Shown: positions 40,583 through 48,485 of the stretch, piece by piece | Numbering within the stretch: the first letter of the stretch is position 1 | Layout of the letters: each line of letters starts with the position of its first letter | Assembly (NCBI RefSeq): GCF_021731785.1 | Contig: NZ_JAKFWS010000008.1 | Span: 1 to 64,000, forward strand | Origin: Methylocystis sp. | Lineage (GTDB): Bacteria > Pseudomonadota > Alphaproteobacteria > Rhizobiales > Beijerinckiaceae | Length of the DNA: 64,000 nucleotides | Direction: 5' to 3' | The notes under the pieces: model-generated | Database searches by the model: none | What the model was told of the DNA's origin: nothing | Seen by the model: only the letters and a program-made list of their open reading frames with translations | Made by a program: the position numbers and the translations under genes

Positions 40583-40975
40583 GTGGTTTCCTTGAAACGC
40601 GAGCGGTCGATTCGACTCGCATGAAAGCACAAGCGCGAGCCGGGGGATATGCCGCGCCTGGACGGAAGCTTGCGTCAGGAGGACGCGCGCGCCGAGAGCC
40701 GGCGCGGCATTTCTGCAACAGCTATGTGATCCGATTGCAACACTTAAATAGATTAGCGGCTGCCCCGCAGCTGACATTACGCTAGCCCCTTTTCAGACAC
40801 AAAAGCTGAGCTAAGGTGCTTGTGTCACAAGCTCATTCGAGATGCGGAGACAAGCGCCGAAAGATTTCGCTTTCGGCCGCAGGTTCCTTCTTTCCCTCTC
40901 GCTGATCAGCGGTGGCGGCTGGCGTACGGCCTTGAGACGTCGGGCGTCCTTCAGGTTGAGGAAAGTCGGAGCATT

Positions 40976-41863
40976 ATGGTCGCTGCTATTCATAAGGGGC
41001 TGATGTCAACCTCTCGGCGCAGCGGGCGGGTGACGTTGCCGATATGCCTTTTGGCGACGAGCCTGGGCTTGCTCCTGACGGCCTTTGCGGCGCCTGCGCC
41101 CGCGCTGGATTCGCCGCGCGCGACCGCGAAGGCCGGCTCACAGCCTCTCCCGATGTTCAAGGATCCCCGCGCGGCGTTGCGCGCGGGTCTGGAAAGCTAC
41201 CATGCCGGCGACCCGGCGACCTCCGTCGCCGCGCTGCGCTACGCCGCCGAGGGCGGCGAGCCGCTGGCGCAATGGAAGCTGGGCCGGATGTACGCCGAGG
41301 GCGACGGAGTCGTTCGCGACGACGCCAAGGCCTATGAATATTTCTCGCAAATTGTCGATCATTACGCCGACGACGAACCTGATCCGCGCGAACGGTCGAT
41401 GGCGGCAAGCGCCTTTGTCGCCGTCGGCGTTTATCTGCGCGACGGCGTGCCAGGCGCAAAGATCAAGCCCGATCTCGACCGCGCCTTCGATCTGTTCCGC
41501 TATGCTGCGACCTATTTCGGCAACGCTGACGCGCAGTACGATCTGGCGCGCATGTATCTCGAAGGCGCCGGGGTGAAGAAGAACCTCCGGCAGGGCGTGA
41601 ACTGGCTGGAGCTGGCGGCGCGCAAGGGGCACCCGCAGGCGCAGGCGCTGCTCGGCCGGATGATGTTCACCGGCGAGGCGAATGGCGAGCCGGAGCGCGC
41701 GCGCGGGCTGATGTATCTGACGCTGGCGCGAGACGCGGCAGGCGGCGCGGCCGGCGATCGATGGATCGTCGATTTGCACGCCGAAGCGCTGAATTCCGCG
41801 AGCGAAGCCGACCGCAGGACGGCGGGTGCCATGCTCGAGGGCTATCTTCGCGAACGCAACTGA
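40976..41863 (+). CDS. Sel1-repeat periplasmic protein, ExoR-like
   Basis: A 295-residue protein with a signal peptide (LPICLLATSLGLLLTAFAA) and four to five Sel1/TPR-like repeats: ALRYAAEGGEPLAQWKLGRM, LFRYAATYFGNADAQYDLAR, and WLELAARKGHPQAQALLGRM. This is the architecture of ExoR, the periplasmic inhibitor of the ExoS/ChvI two-component system in Rhizobiales that controls exopolysaccharide and motility. Start is ATG 40976 (GGAG 4 nt before) or ATG 41003 (AAGGGG before); either leaves the signal peptide. No exoS/chvI nearby. Confidence 0.8.
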   Translation: MVAAIHKGLMSTSRRSGRVTLPICLLATSLGLLLTAFAAPAPALDSPRATAKAGSQPLPMFKDPRAALRAGLESYHAGDPATSVAALRYAAEGGEPLAQWKLGRMYAEGDGVVRDDAKAYEYFSQIVDHYADDEPDPRERSMAASAFVAVGVYLRDGVPGAKIKPDLDRAFDLFRYAATYFGNADAQYDLARMYLEGAGVKKNLRQGVNWLELAARKGHPQAQALLGRMMFTGEANGEPERARGLMYLTLARDAAGGAAGDRWIVDLHAEALNSASEADRRTAGAMLEGYLRERN

Positions 41864-41868
41864 ATTCG

Positions 41869-42756
41869 TCAGCCGGCGCGCGCCGCTGCGCCTTTGAGCT
41901 TTACCGGAATCGTCAAGAAACGTCCGCCGTTCGCGTGCGGCGGCGGAAACTTGCCGGCGCGAATGTTGACCTGAATCGAGGGCAGCAGCAGCTGCGGCGC
42001 GTCAAGCGCCTTGTCCCGCTTCTGTCGACCACCGACGAATTCTTCTTCGCTGACGCCGTCCTTGATCTGCACATTTTCGGCGCGCTCTTCGCCGACCGTC
42101 GTCTCCCAGGCGTAGACATCCCGTCCAGGCGCTTTGTAATCGTGACACATGAAGAGCCGCGTCTGCGGGGGGAGCGAAAGAATGCGGCGGATCGACCGGT
42201 AAAGCGCATGTGCGTCGCCGCCCGGGAAATCCGCTCGGGCCGTCCCATAGTCGGGCATGAACAGCGTGTCTCCGACGAAGACGGCGTCGCCGATCTTATA
42301 TGACACGTCGGCCGGCGTGTGGCCGGGCGTATAGATCGCTTCGCATTCGATCTCGCCGATCTTGAACCGCTCGCCGTCTTTGAAGAGGCGATCGAAGCCG
42401 CCGCCGTCAGCCTCTACATCCTGCGCGTCGAAAACCGGCTTGAACAGCTTCTGGACTTTGTCGATGTGTTCGCCGATGCCGATCTTGGCGCCCGTCGCCG
42501 CCTTGACGATCTGGGCGGCGGAAATATGGTCGGCGTGCGCGTGAGTTTCGAGCGCCCAGTCGATTGATAAGCCTTCGCGCGCCGCCTCGGCGAGGATTGC
42601 GTCGATCGAATGCGAATCGGCGACGCCGCTCGCTGGGTCGTAGTCGAGCACGGGATCGACGATCGCCGCCCGCTTCGTGGCGGGGTCGCTGACAAGATAA
42701 GTGATCGTGCTGGTTGCCTCGTCGAAAAAGCCCTTCACCGACGGCGCTTGCGGCAT
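41869..42756 (-). CDS. ETHE1/Blh-like MBL-fold hydrolase (persulfide dioxygenase family)
   Basis: A 295-residue metallo-beta-lactamase-fold protein with the metal-binding LETHAHADHISAAQ, the GHTPADVSY block and DTLFMPDYGTARADFPGG, the pattern of Blh/ETHE1-like enzymes that oxidise glutathione persulfide during sulfide detoxification. GGAGAGAG precedes ATG 42756. It is divergent from a TauE-type exporter, and a BigR/SqrR-like operator sits between the two genes, as in known BigR operons. Confidence 0.85.
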   Translation of the reverse strand: MPQAPSVKGFFDEATSTITYLVSDPATKRAAIVDPVLDYDPASGVADSHSIDAILAEAAREGLSIDWALETHAHADHISAAQIVKAATGAKIGIGEHIDKVQKLFKPVFDAQDVEADGGGFDRLFKDGERFKIGEIECEAIYTPGHTPADVSYKIGDAVFVGDTLFMPDYGTARADFPGGDAHALYRSIRRILSLPPQTRLFMCHDYKAPGRDVYAWETTVGEERAENVQIKDGVSEEEFVGGRQKRDKALDAPQLLLPSIQVNIRAGKFPPPHANGGRFLTIPVKLKGAAARAG

Positions 42757-42832
42757 CGCTCTCTCCTTCATTGCTGCGCTCAAGCGCTTCCCGGTTCTTC
42801 GGGCTTGCGCCGCATCGTATATATGCGATATA

Positions 42833-42853
42833 CCTAAATAAGCAATATCTAAT
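42833..42853. promoter_or_regulatory. Putative BigR/SqrR operator, site 1 (blh/tauE)
   Basis: Minus strand reads ATTAGATATTGCTTATTTAG then G. It matches 17 of 21 positions of the site at 53484, sharing TATTGCT and ATTTA. It lies between divergent MBL and TauE genes, 22 bp before the tauE start codon. Confidence 0.6.
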
Positions 42854-42874
42854 ATTGTATGAGGAACGCGCGAC

Positions 42875-43690
42875 ATGCTGACGGCTCTGCCCCTCGAGGC
42901 CGTGCTCGGTTTGATTTCCGGGGGCCTCGTCGGCCTTACGCTTGGTCTTGTCGGCGGCGGCGGCTCCGTTCTGGCCGTGCCGCTTCTCGTCTATTTCGTC
43001 GGCGTTCCAAATCCGCATGTCGCGATCGGCTCAAGCGCGGCGGCGGTCGCGGTCAACGCGCTGATGAGCCTCGCCAACCATACGCGGGCGCGCACGATCA
43101 AATGGCGCTGCGCGTCGATCTTTGCGCTTTTCGGGATCGCCGGCGCATTCGCCGGATCGACTCTCGGCAAGATCATGAATGGCGAGAAGCTGCTCGCGCT
43201 CTTCGCATTGTTGATGATCGTCGTATCCTATCTGATGCTTCGCCGCCGGGGCGCGCCGGGCTATCCGGGCGTCAGGCTCAATCGCGAGAATTTCCCCCGG
43301 CTCGTCGGCGCCGGCCTGACCGCCGGCGCGCTTTCCGGCTTCTTCGGCATCGGCGGCGGCTTCCTGATCGTGCCGGGGCTGATGTTCGCGTCCGACATGC
43401 CGATCCTCAACGCCATCGGCTCGTCGCTTGTCGCGGTCGCCGCCTTCGCGGTGACGACGGCGGCGAACTACGCCTATTCAGGCCTGGTGGATTGGGAGCT
43501 CGCCGGAACGCTGGTGATCGGCGGCGCATTCGGCGGTCTTGTCGGCGCCGCGGTTGCGCGACGCCTGTCAAAAATGCGCGGCGCGTTGAACGCGGTCTTC
43601 GCGACGGTCATATTGGCGGTCGCGCTATACGTGCTCTGGCGCAGCGGCGCCGACCTCGGCATTCTCGACTATGCGGCGAAATCGGCGTAG
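42875..43690 (+). CDS. Sulfite/sulfur exporter, TauE/SafE family
   Basis: A 271-residue inner-membrane protein with about eight helices and the duplicated TauE half-repeat: SGGLVGLTLGLVGGGGSVLA in the first half and GALSGFFGIGGGFLIVPGLM in the second. Members export sulfite, sulfoacetate or related sulfur oxyanions. Divergent from the persulfide dioxygenase and sharing its promoter region, it probably removes sulfite produced by that enzyme. Confidence 0.85.
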   Translation: MLTALPLEAVLGLISGGLVGLTLGLVGGGGSVLAVPLLVYFVGVPNPHVAIGSSAAAVAVNALMSLANHTRARTIKWRCASIFALFGIAGAFAGSTLGKIMNGEKLLALFALLMIVVSYLMLRRRGAPGYPGVRLNRENFPRLVGAGLTAGALSGFFGIGGGFLIVPGLMFASDMPILNAIGSSLVAVAAFAVTTAANYAYSGLVDWELAGTLVIGGAFGGLVGAAVARRLSKMRGALNAVFATVILAVALYVLWRSGADLGILDYAAKSA

Positions 43691-44454
43691 ATCGCGACGT
43701 GATCGGAGGGCTTGTCGCCGGCGCGCATCGATTTGACGATTTCCACGTCCGCCAGCCGGTCGGCGGCGCGCGGCGAGAGCAGCAGGTGATCGATGCGCAG
43801 ACCCTTGTTCTTCTGCCAGGCGCCGGCCTGATAATCCCAAAATGTATAGAGCCCGCCTTCGTCCGACGTGGCGCGCAGCGCATCGGCGTAGCCGAGATTG
43901 ATCAGGCGCTGATAGGCGGCCCGCGTCTGCGGAAGAAATAATGCGTCGCCAATCCATGCCGACGCTTCATAGACGTCGCGCGCTTCCGGAATGACATTGT
44001 AGTCGCCGGCGAGAACCGTCGGCTCTTCAAGCCGCAGCAGCGCCTCCGCATGGCGCGTCAGGCTCTCCATGAAGGCAAGCTTATAAGAATACTTCTGCGT
44101 ATGCGGCGGATTTCCGTTCGGCGCGTAGATGGAGGCGACGCGCATGACGCCGCCGGCGCCGTCTTCGATGATCGCCTCGATGTAGCGCGATTGCGCCTCG
44201 CCGTCGAAACCGGGCAGGCCGAGGGTCAGGTCCTGAAGCGGCGATTTCGAAAGCAGCGCGACGCCGTTGAAGCCCTTCTGCCCGTGGACGGCGACATTAT
44301 ATCCGGCGTCTTCGATTTCGAGCCGAGGAAAAGCGTGATCCTCGCACTTCGTTTCCTGCAGACAAACGACGTCTGGCGCCGCGTCGCGCAGGAAAGCGAG
44401 AAGCGGCGCGAGTCGCTGCCTGACGGAATTGACGTTCCAAGTCACGATGCGCAC
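43669..44454 (-). CDS. xthA: Exodeoxyribonuclease III
   Basis: A 261-residue AP endonuclease/3'-5' exonuclease of base-excision repair. Conserved blocks: VRIVTWNVNSVRQRL at the start, VVCLQETKCED with the catalytic Glu, IYAPNGNPPHT, LAGDYNVIP, RIDHLLLSP and KPSDHVAI with the catalytic Asp/His. GTG 44454 is preceded by GGGAGCC. Its 3' end overlaps the convergent tauE gene by 22 bp. Confidence 0.93.
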   Translation of the reverse strand: MRIVTWNVNSVRQRLAPLLAFLRDAAPDVVCLQETKCEDHAFPRLEIEDAGYNVAVHGQKGFNGVALLSKSPLQDLTLGLPGFDGEAQSRYIEAIIEDGAGGVMRVASIYAPNGNPPHTQKYSYKLAFMESLTRHAEALLRLEEPTVLAGDYNVIPEARDVYEASAWIGDALFLPQTRAAYQRLINLGYADALRATSDEGGLYTFWDYQAGAWQKNKGLRIDHLLLSPRAADRLADVEIVKSMRAGDKPSDHVAIYADFAA

Positions 44455-44466
44455 GGCCGGCTCCCA

Positions 44467-44582
44467 GATCACGCTGGATTTGGGCGAATTCGCCCAAATC
44501 CAGATGACGTGATCGTTCACATAAATTTAGAGCGCGCTTTGCGCGAAAAACCGGCGTCCACTTTTTCGCGAGCGCGCTCTAG
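44467..44582. repeat. Two-part palindromic repeat, copy 2
   Basis: First module: a 30-bp perfect palindrome (44474-44503; half-site CTGGATTTGGGCGAA) flanked by GATCACG and CGTGATC. Second module at 44528-44582: TAGAGCGCGCTTTGCGCGAA at one end and CGCGAGCGCGCTCTA at the other, around CCGGCGTCCACTTTTT. The second module recurs at 61158-61211 and a degenerate form at 36881. Confidence 0.75.
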
Positions 44583-44597
44583 CGCCGCACGCCCGCG

Positions 44598-45143
44598 CTA
44601 GTCGAGGCGATAGGCGGCGTGACAGGCGTTGCAGGCTTGCATGACTTGCGACAATTCGGCAAGCGCCGGCCGCATGTCGCCGCCGGGCCCGATCTTCGCC
44701 GCCTCCTGCGCGAATTTGCTCGCCTGCTCATGCATCGTCAGGCCAAGCCCGCGCATCTCGTCGGGCATGTGCGAAGCCATCATCGCCGGCATTTCGCCTA
44801 GTTCGCCGCTCTTGGCGTTCGGCTTGCACGCGGCCGCGCCAGGAGACGCCAGGCTGAGACGCGCATCGGCGATCTTTGCGGCCGCCGCGCCGTCGCCTTT
44901 GGCGAGCGCCGCAAGAATTTCGGCGACGGCCTCGGCGTGGCCGCGCATATGGGAGAGCATGTGCGCGCGCATCGGCGACGGAAGATCGACCTCCTGGCGC
45001 GTGTCGCTCATTTTCGGCGACATTTTCATATGGTCCATGTCCATATGCTTCATATGCTCGCGATGGTCGTCGTCGCCGGCGATTGCGGCGGCGGCGAAGA
45101 ATGTCAGCCCGCAAGCCGCGGCGAAAAGCAATCTTCTGCTCAT
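44598..45143 (-). CDS. Cytochrome c'-like protein with His/Met-rich segment
   Basis: A 181-residue secreted four-helix-bundle cytochrome: signal peptide (MSRRLLFAAACGLTFFAA), then HREHMKHMDMDHMKM, a histidine/methionine cluster of the kind that binds copper, then helices ending with the heme motif CNACHAAYRLD at the extreme C-terminus as in cytochrome c'. Members bind NO or CO rather than carrying electrons efficiently. GGAGGGGGAGG precedes ATG 45143. Confidence 0.8.
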   Translation of the reverse strand: MSRRLLFAAACGLTFFAAAAIAGDDDHREHMKHMDMDHMKMSPKMSDTRQEVDLPSPMRAHMLSHMRGHAEAVAEILAALAKGDGAAAAKIADARLSLASPGAAACKPNAKSGELGEMPAMMASHMPDEMRGLGLTMHEQASKFAQEAAKIGPGGDMRPALAELSQVMQACNACHAAYRLD

Positions 45144-45210
45144 GGCCTCCCCCTCCTTTTGACCGCGGCAAGCGTAGCGCGCGACGCGGCGCCGCGCGCG
45201 AGACGAATCG

Positions 45211-46821
45211 TCACGGCTGCGCGCCGGCGGGCAGATTGATGATTTGCCCTTGGCGCAACTTCTTATGATTGAGCGACGGATTGGCGGCGGCGATGTCGCG
45301 CCAGCGCTTTTTGTCGCCATAGAGCCGCTTTGCGATGGCGCGCAGCGTATCGCCGCGTCGCACGGCATAGGTTGGTGCTGCGGCGGATGCCGGCGCGCTC
45401 TGCGTGGAATGGGGCGCGCACGGAACGCCCGCGGCGACAGGTTCGGTTTGCTGAGAGGCGGTCGCCAGCGGCGTGTCGGCGACGACGAACTCGCCGCGCA
45501 ACATGCCCATCCAGCAGCTCCACGGAATGACGCCTGCCTTTTCCGGCGTGAATTCGATGGTCTGCCGTCCTGGCTTGATGTCAAATTCGAGTTTCAAGGA
45601 TGGAACGACAATCCGATGGTTGCAATTTGTCACTTCCGTCGCGTTGATCACCCATTTCACCGGCACGCCGCGCAGCAGCGTGAAGCGGTTGGGCGTAAAG
45701 CCAAGGCCATTGGCCTCCATCTCGATCGTTTGCGTCTTCGGTGCGGTGGGGGCCTCTTGCGACTGCGGAAGTTCAACGGGGGCGGGGCGCCGCCAGCTCG
45801 TCATCAGCGACGCGAGATCGGCGCCCGAGCCGGTGAGGATCAGTCCGCGATTGATCATCACCGCGCCGAGCGCGACGACAATCACGCCCGAGGCCGTCAG
45901 CAGGCGGTGGGTCACGGCGCTTGAAAGCACCGTCGTCAAGGCGCCGAAGGCGAGCATCACCGGCAAGGTCCCCAGACCAAAGACGAACAACGTCTTCGCG
46001 CCTTCGACCGGGCTGCCCGTTCCCGCCGCCATCACATACATCGCCTGCAACGGACCGCAGGCGATCATCAGCCCGTTGAGCAGGCCGATCACGAAAGGCC
46101 GGTGACGTCCGCTCGCCTCTCGGTTCACCCAGTTCTGGAGCGGTCGCGGCAGGCCGAACCGAAAGCGGCGCAGCGGCGCGAACAGGCCGAGCATATTGAG
46201 CCCAAAAACGATGAGGAACGCGCCTGCCGCAGCTCCCGCAAGGCCGCGCAACATCGGCGTGAACGCGATGAAGGCGCCGAGCCAGCCGAAGGCGGCGCCG
46301 ATCGTCGCGTAAGACAAAGTTTTTCCCGCGCCATAGGCGAGGTGCGAGACGAAAGACGAGCGCCCGGCGCGCGCATCGGCAGTTACGTAGCTGACGACAA
46401 AGCCGCCACACATTCCCACACAGTGGAACCCGGTCAGCAGCCCCAAAAGGAAGAGCAGACCAAGACTCATATGCTGGGCGATGTCGGGTTCGCCGTCAGC
46501 GCTGATCCAACGCGTGTCGAAGAGGATAAGCGCGGCGAGTCCGGCGAGCGCCGCGACGATGATCGCCAATCTGATGAAAGGCGAACGCCGGCGCTGCGCG
46601 TCTTCGGTCAGAACGACGCGATAGCCGTTCTGCTCGACACTCTCGCGGATTGCGCTGAAATTCGTCGCATCGGCGTCATAGTCAACGACGATCGTTTCCG
46701 TCGGATAGCTCGCCGAGACGCTACGCACCCCGGCGAGCTTTCTGATCGCCGCTTCGATGACATGTTCGCAGCCGTGGCAATGCATGCCGCGCGCGTGAAA
46801 GGTGATCGCCGTTTGGTTCAT
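45211..46821 (-). CDS. HMA - UreH/TauE-type membrane - cupredoxin - LysM protein
   Basis: A 536-residue, four-module protein. Residues 5-70 are a heavy-metal-associated domain with GMHCHGC. Residues about 85-345 are a six-helix UreH/DsbD-like membrane domain (GLLTGFHCVGMCGGFVVSY, GLLNGLMIACGPLQAMYV). Residues about 370-455 are a cupredoxin (NCNHRIVVP and PWSCWMGMLRG with likely copper ligands). Residues about 485-533 are LysM (YAVRRGDTLRAIAKRLYGDK). The first three occur together in copper-handling proteins; the added LysM would tether the periplasmic end to peptidoglycan. Located between cytochrome c' and the cyd operon. Confidence 0.85.
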   Translation of the reverse strand: MNQTAITFHARGMHCHGCEHVIEAAIRKLAGVRSVSASYPTETIVVDYDADATNFSAIRESVEQNGYRVVLTEDAQRRRSPFIRLAIIVAALAGLAALILFDTRWISADGEPDIAQHMSLGLLFLLGLLTGFHCVGMCGGFVVSYVTADARAGRSSFVSHLAYGAGKTLSYATIGAAFGWLGAFIAFTPMLRGLAGAAAGAFLIVFGLNMLGLFAPLRRFRFGLPRPLQNWVNREASGRHRPFVIGLLNGLMIACGPLQAMYVMAAGTGSPVEGAKTLFVFGLGTLPVMLAFGALTTVLSSAVTHRLLTASGVIVVALGAVMINRGLILTGSGADLASLMTSWRRPAPVELPQSQEAPTAPKTQTIEMEANGLGFTPNRFTLLRGVPVKWVINATEVTNCNHRIVVPSLKLEFDIKPGRQTIEFTPEKAGVIPWSCWMGMLRGEFVVADTPLATASQQTEPVAAGVPCAPHSTQSAPASAAAPTYAVRRGDTLRAIAKRLYGDKKRWRDIAAANPSLNHKKLRQGQIINLPAGAQP

Positions 46822-46936
46822 CTATGATTTAACGCTCGCCGCCGGCGTCGAATCGCGCCCAGCACAGCGCCGGCCGCATTTGCGATCTTACCCGCGCCGT
46901 GGCCGGCGCGCGAATTTTGCAAGCTCTTTCCCCGAA

Positions 46937-47122
46937 CTATTTGCCGAGCGTATCCATGCCTAGAAGCTTGTAGGCAGGGCAGAAGTTGATGAAGGCCGTC
47001 GCCAGCGGGATCAGCCCGACGAGACCCCACAGCGTTTGCGGACCGACAAAGACGAGACTGAGCAACAAGAGGCCGGCGACGATGCGGATGATCCGATCGG
47101 TCTTTCCGATATTGGCTTCCAT
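46937..47122 (-). CDS. DUF2892 (YgaP-like) inner-membrane protein
   Basis: A 61-residue protein (MEANIGKTDRIIRIVAGLLL, then FINFCPAYKLLGM) of the DUF2892 family, the two-helix membrane module found fused to rhodanese in YgaP. GGGAGACAG precedes ATG 47122; an upstream in-frame start is weaker. A second DUF2892 gene lies at 52409, next to the BigR-type regulator, which supports a role in sulfur handling. Confidence 0.8.
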   Translation of the reverse strand: MEANIGKTDRIIRIVAGLLLLSLVFVGPQTLWGLVGLIPLATAFINFCPAYKLLGMDTLGK

Positions 47123-47208
47123 GACTGTCTCCCTTCCTGATGCGGCCATGCGAGCCTATCGCTTTGCGTGAACGCTCTCAGCGACTATGTCGCTTAACGC
47201 GCGGCCGT

Positions 47209-47313
47209 CTATTTTTGCCTGTCGTCGTCGTCGTCGAGTTCGAGCCACATGGCGTTGAGGATGGCGAAGGCGCAGGCGAGCCCCAGCCCCAATATCCAGG
47301 AAAAATACCACAT
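47209..47313 (-). CDS. cydX: Cytochrome bd small subunit CydX
   Basis: A 34-residue single-helix protein (MWYFSWILGLGLACAFAIL, then an acidic tail LDDDDDRQK), the classic CydX pattern. It stabilises the hemes of cytochrome bd. GGGAGGAAG precedes the ATG. It follows cydB by 17 bp at the end of the operon. Confidence 0.92.
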   Translation of the reverse strand: MWYFSWILGLGLACAFAILNAMWLELDDDDDRQK

Positions 47314-47330
47314 GCCGCGCTTCCTCCCGC

Positions 47331-48470
47331 TTAATAATAATAGTCGTCGCCGCGACGGATCGCCGCCTCGCTCACTGCGCCGCGCAGCACGTAGTAGACC
47401 CAACTCGTGTAGGCGAGAACGATCGGCAGAAAAACGATCACCGCCACAAGCATGAGCGAAAGAGTCGCTTTGCTGGACGAGGCGTCCCAAACCGTCAGGC
47501 TTTGGCTCGGCTGAGTGGACGACGGCAGCAGGAAGGGGAACATGCTGAAGCCCGCCATCGCCGCAACCCCGGCGACCGACAGGCTGCTGGCGAGAAGCGC
47601 GATCCTTCTTGCCGCGAAGGCGAAAGCCAGCGCCGCAACAAGCGCGCCCGCATAAGCGGCGGCGGGCGCGGCGATCATCCAGCGATATGCGCGGTAGTTG
47701 TCGAGCCAGGCGCCGGCTTCCCGCGTCACTGTCTTCGCCAGCGGATTGGAGGGACCCGCGTAGTCGATCGCGCCGGCGATCCGATAGCCTTCGACGCCGA
47801 ACAACGTCCATAGTCCCGCCACCGAGATCAGCAGAACAAGCAGGATCGCGGCGATTGCGCCATATCGGCGGGCGCGGACGGCGACATCGCCCTCGCTCTT
47901 CACGCTGAGCCAAGCGGCGCCCTGCATTGCGAGCATCGTCACACTGACGATGCCGCAGAGCAAAGCGAAGGGATTGAGGAGGCCGAGAAGGCCGCCCTCA
48001 TAGGTCGCGCGCAGCGTCTGATCGAAATGAAAGGGAACGCCCTGCAGAAGGTTGCCAAAGGCGACGCCGAAGATCAGCGCGGGGACAACGCCCGAAACGA
48101 AGAACAGCCAGTCCCAGGTCTCGCGCCAGCCGCGTTCTTCCCTCTTGCCGCGAAATACGATGGCGACGGGCCGCAGGATGAAGCCGATGAGGACAAGCAG
48201 CATCGCGAGATAAAATCCGGAGAAGGACACCGCATAGAGCGGCGGCCAAGCGGCGAAGACGGCGCCGCCTCCGAGAATGAACCAGACTTGATTGCCCTCC
48301 CAGACGGGACCGATCGTGTTCAGCGTCACACGCCGCTGCGCGTCGCTGCGGGCGATGAAGGGATGCAGCATGGCGACGCCAATGTCGAAACCGTCGAGGA
48401 CGGCGAAGCCCGCGAGCAGTACGCCAAGCAGCGCCCACCAGATGAGACGAAGCGTCATATAGTCGAGCAT
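47331..48470 (-). CDS. cydB: Cytochrome bd ubiquinol oxidase subunit II
   Basis: A 379-residue membrane protein with eight to nine helices: LRLIWWALLGVLLAGFAVLD near the N-terminus, IGPVWEGNQVWFILGGGAVF, and PFLLPSSTQPSQSLTVWDAS near the end. Partner of CydA in the high-affinity, cyanide- and sulfide-resistant quinol oxidase. Transcribed between cydA and cydX. Confidence 0.96.
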   Translation of the reverse strand: MLDYMTLRLIWWALLGVLLAGFAVLDGFDIGVAMLHPFIARSDAQRRVTLNTIGPVWEGNQVWFILGGGAVFAAWPPLYAVSFSGFYLAMLLVLIGFILRPVAIVFRGKREERGWRETWDWLFFVSGVVPALIFGVAFGNLLQGVPFHFDQTLRATYEGGLLGLLNPFALLCGIVSVTMLAMQGAAWLSVKSEGDVAVRARRYGAIAAILLVLLISVAGLWTLFGVEGYRIAGAIDYAGPSNPLAKTVTREAGAWLDNYRAYRWMIAAPAAAYAGALVAALAFAFAARRIALLASSLSVAGVAAMAGFSMFPFLLPSSTQPSQSLTVWDASSSKATLSLMLVAVIVFLPIVLAYTSWVYYVLRGAVSEAAIRRGDDYYY

Positions 48471-48485
48471 TGCATCGGCCTTTCT

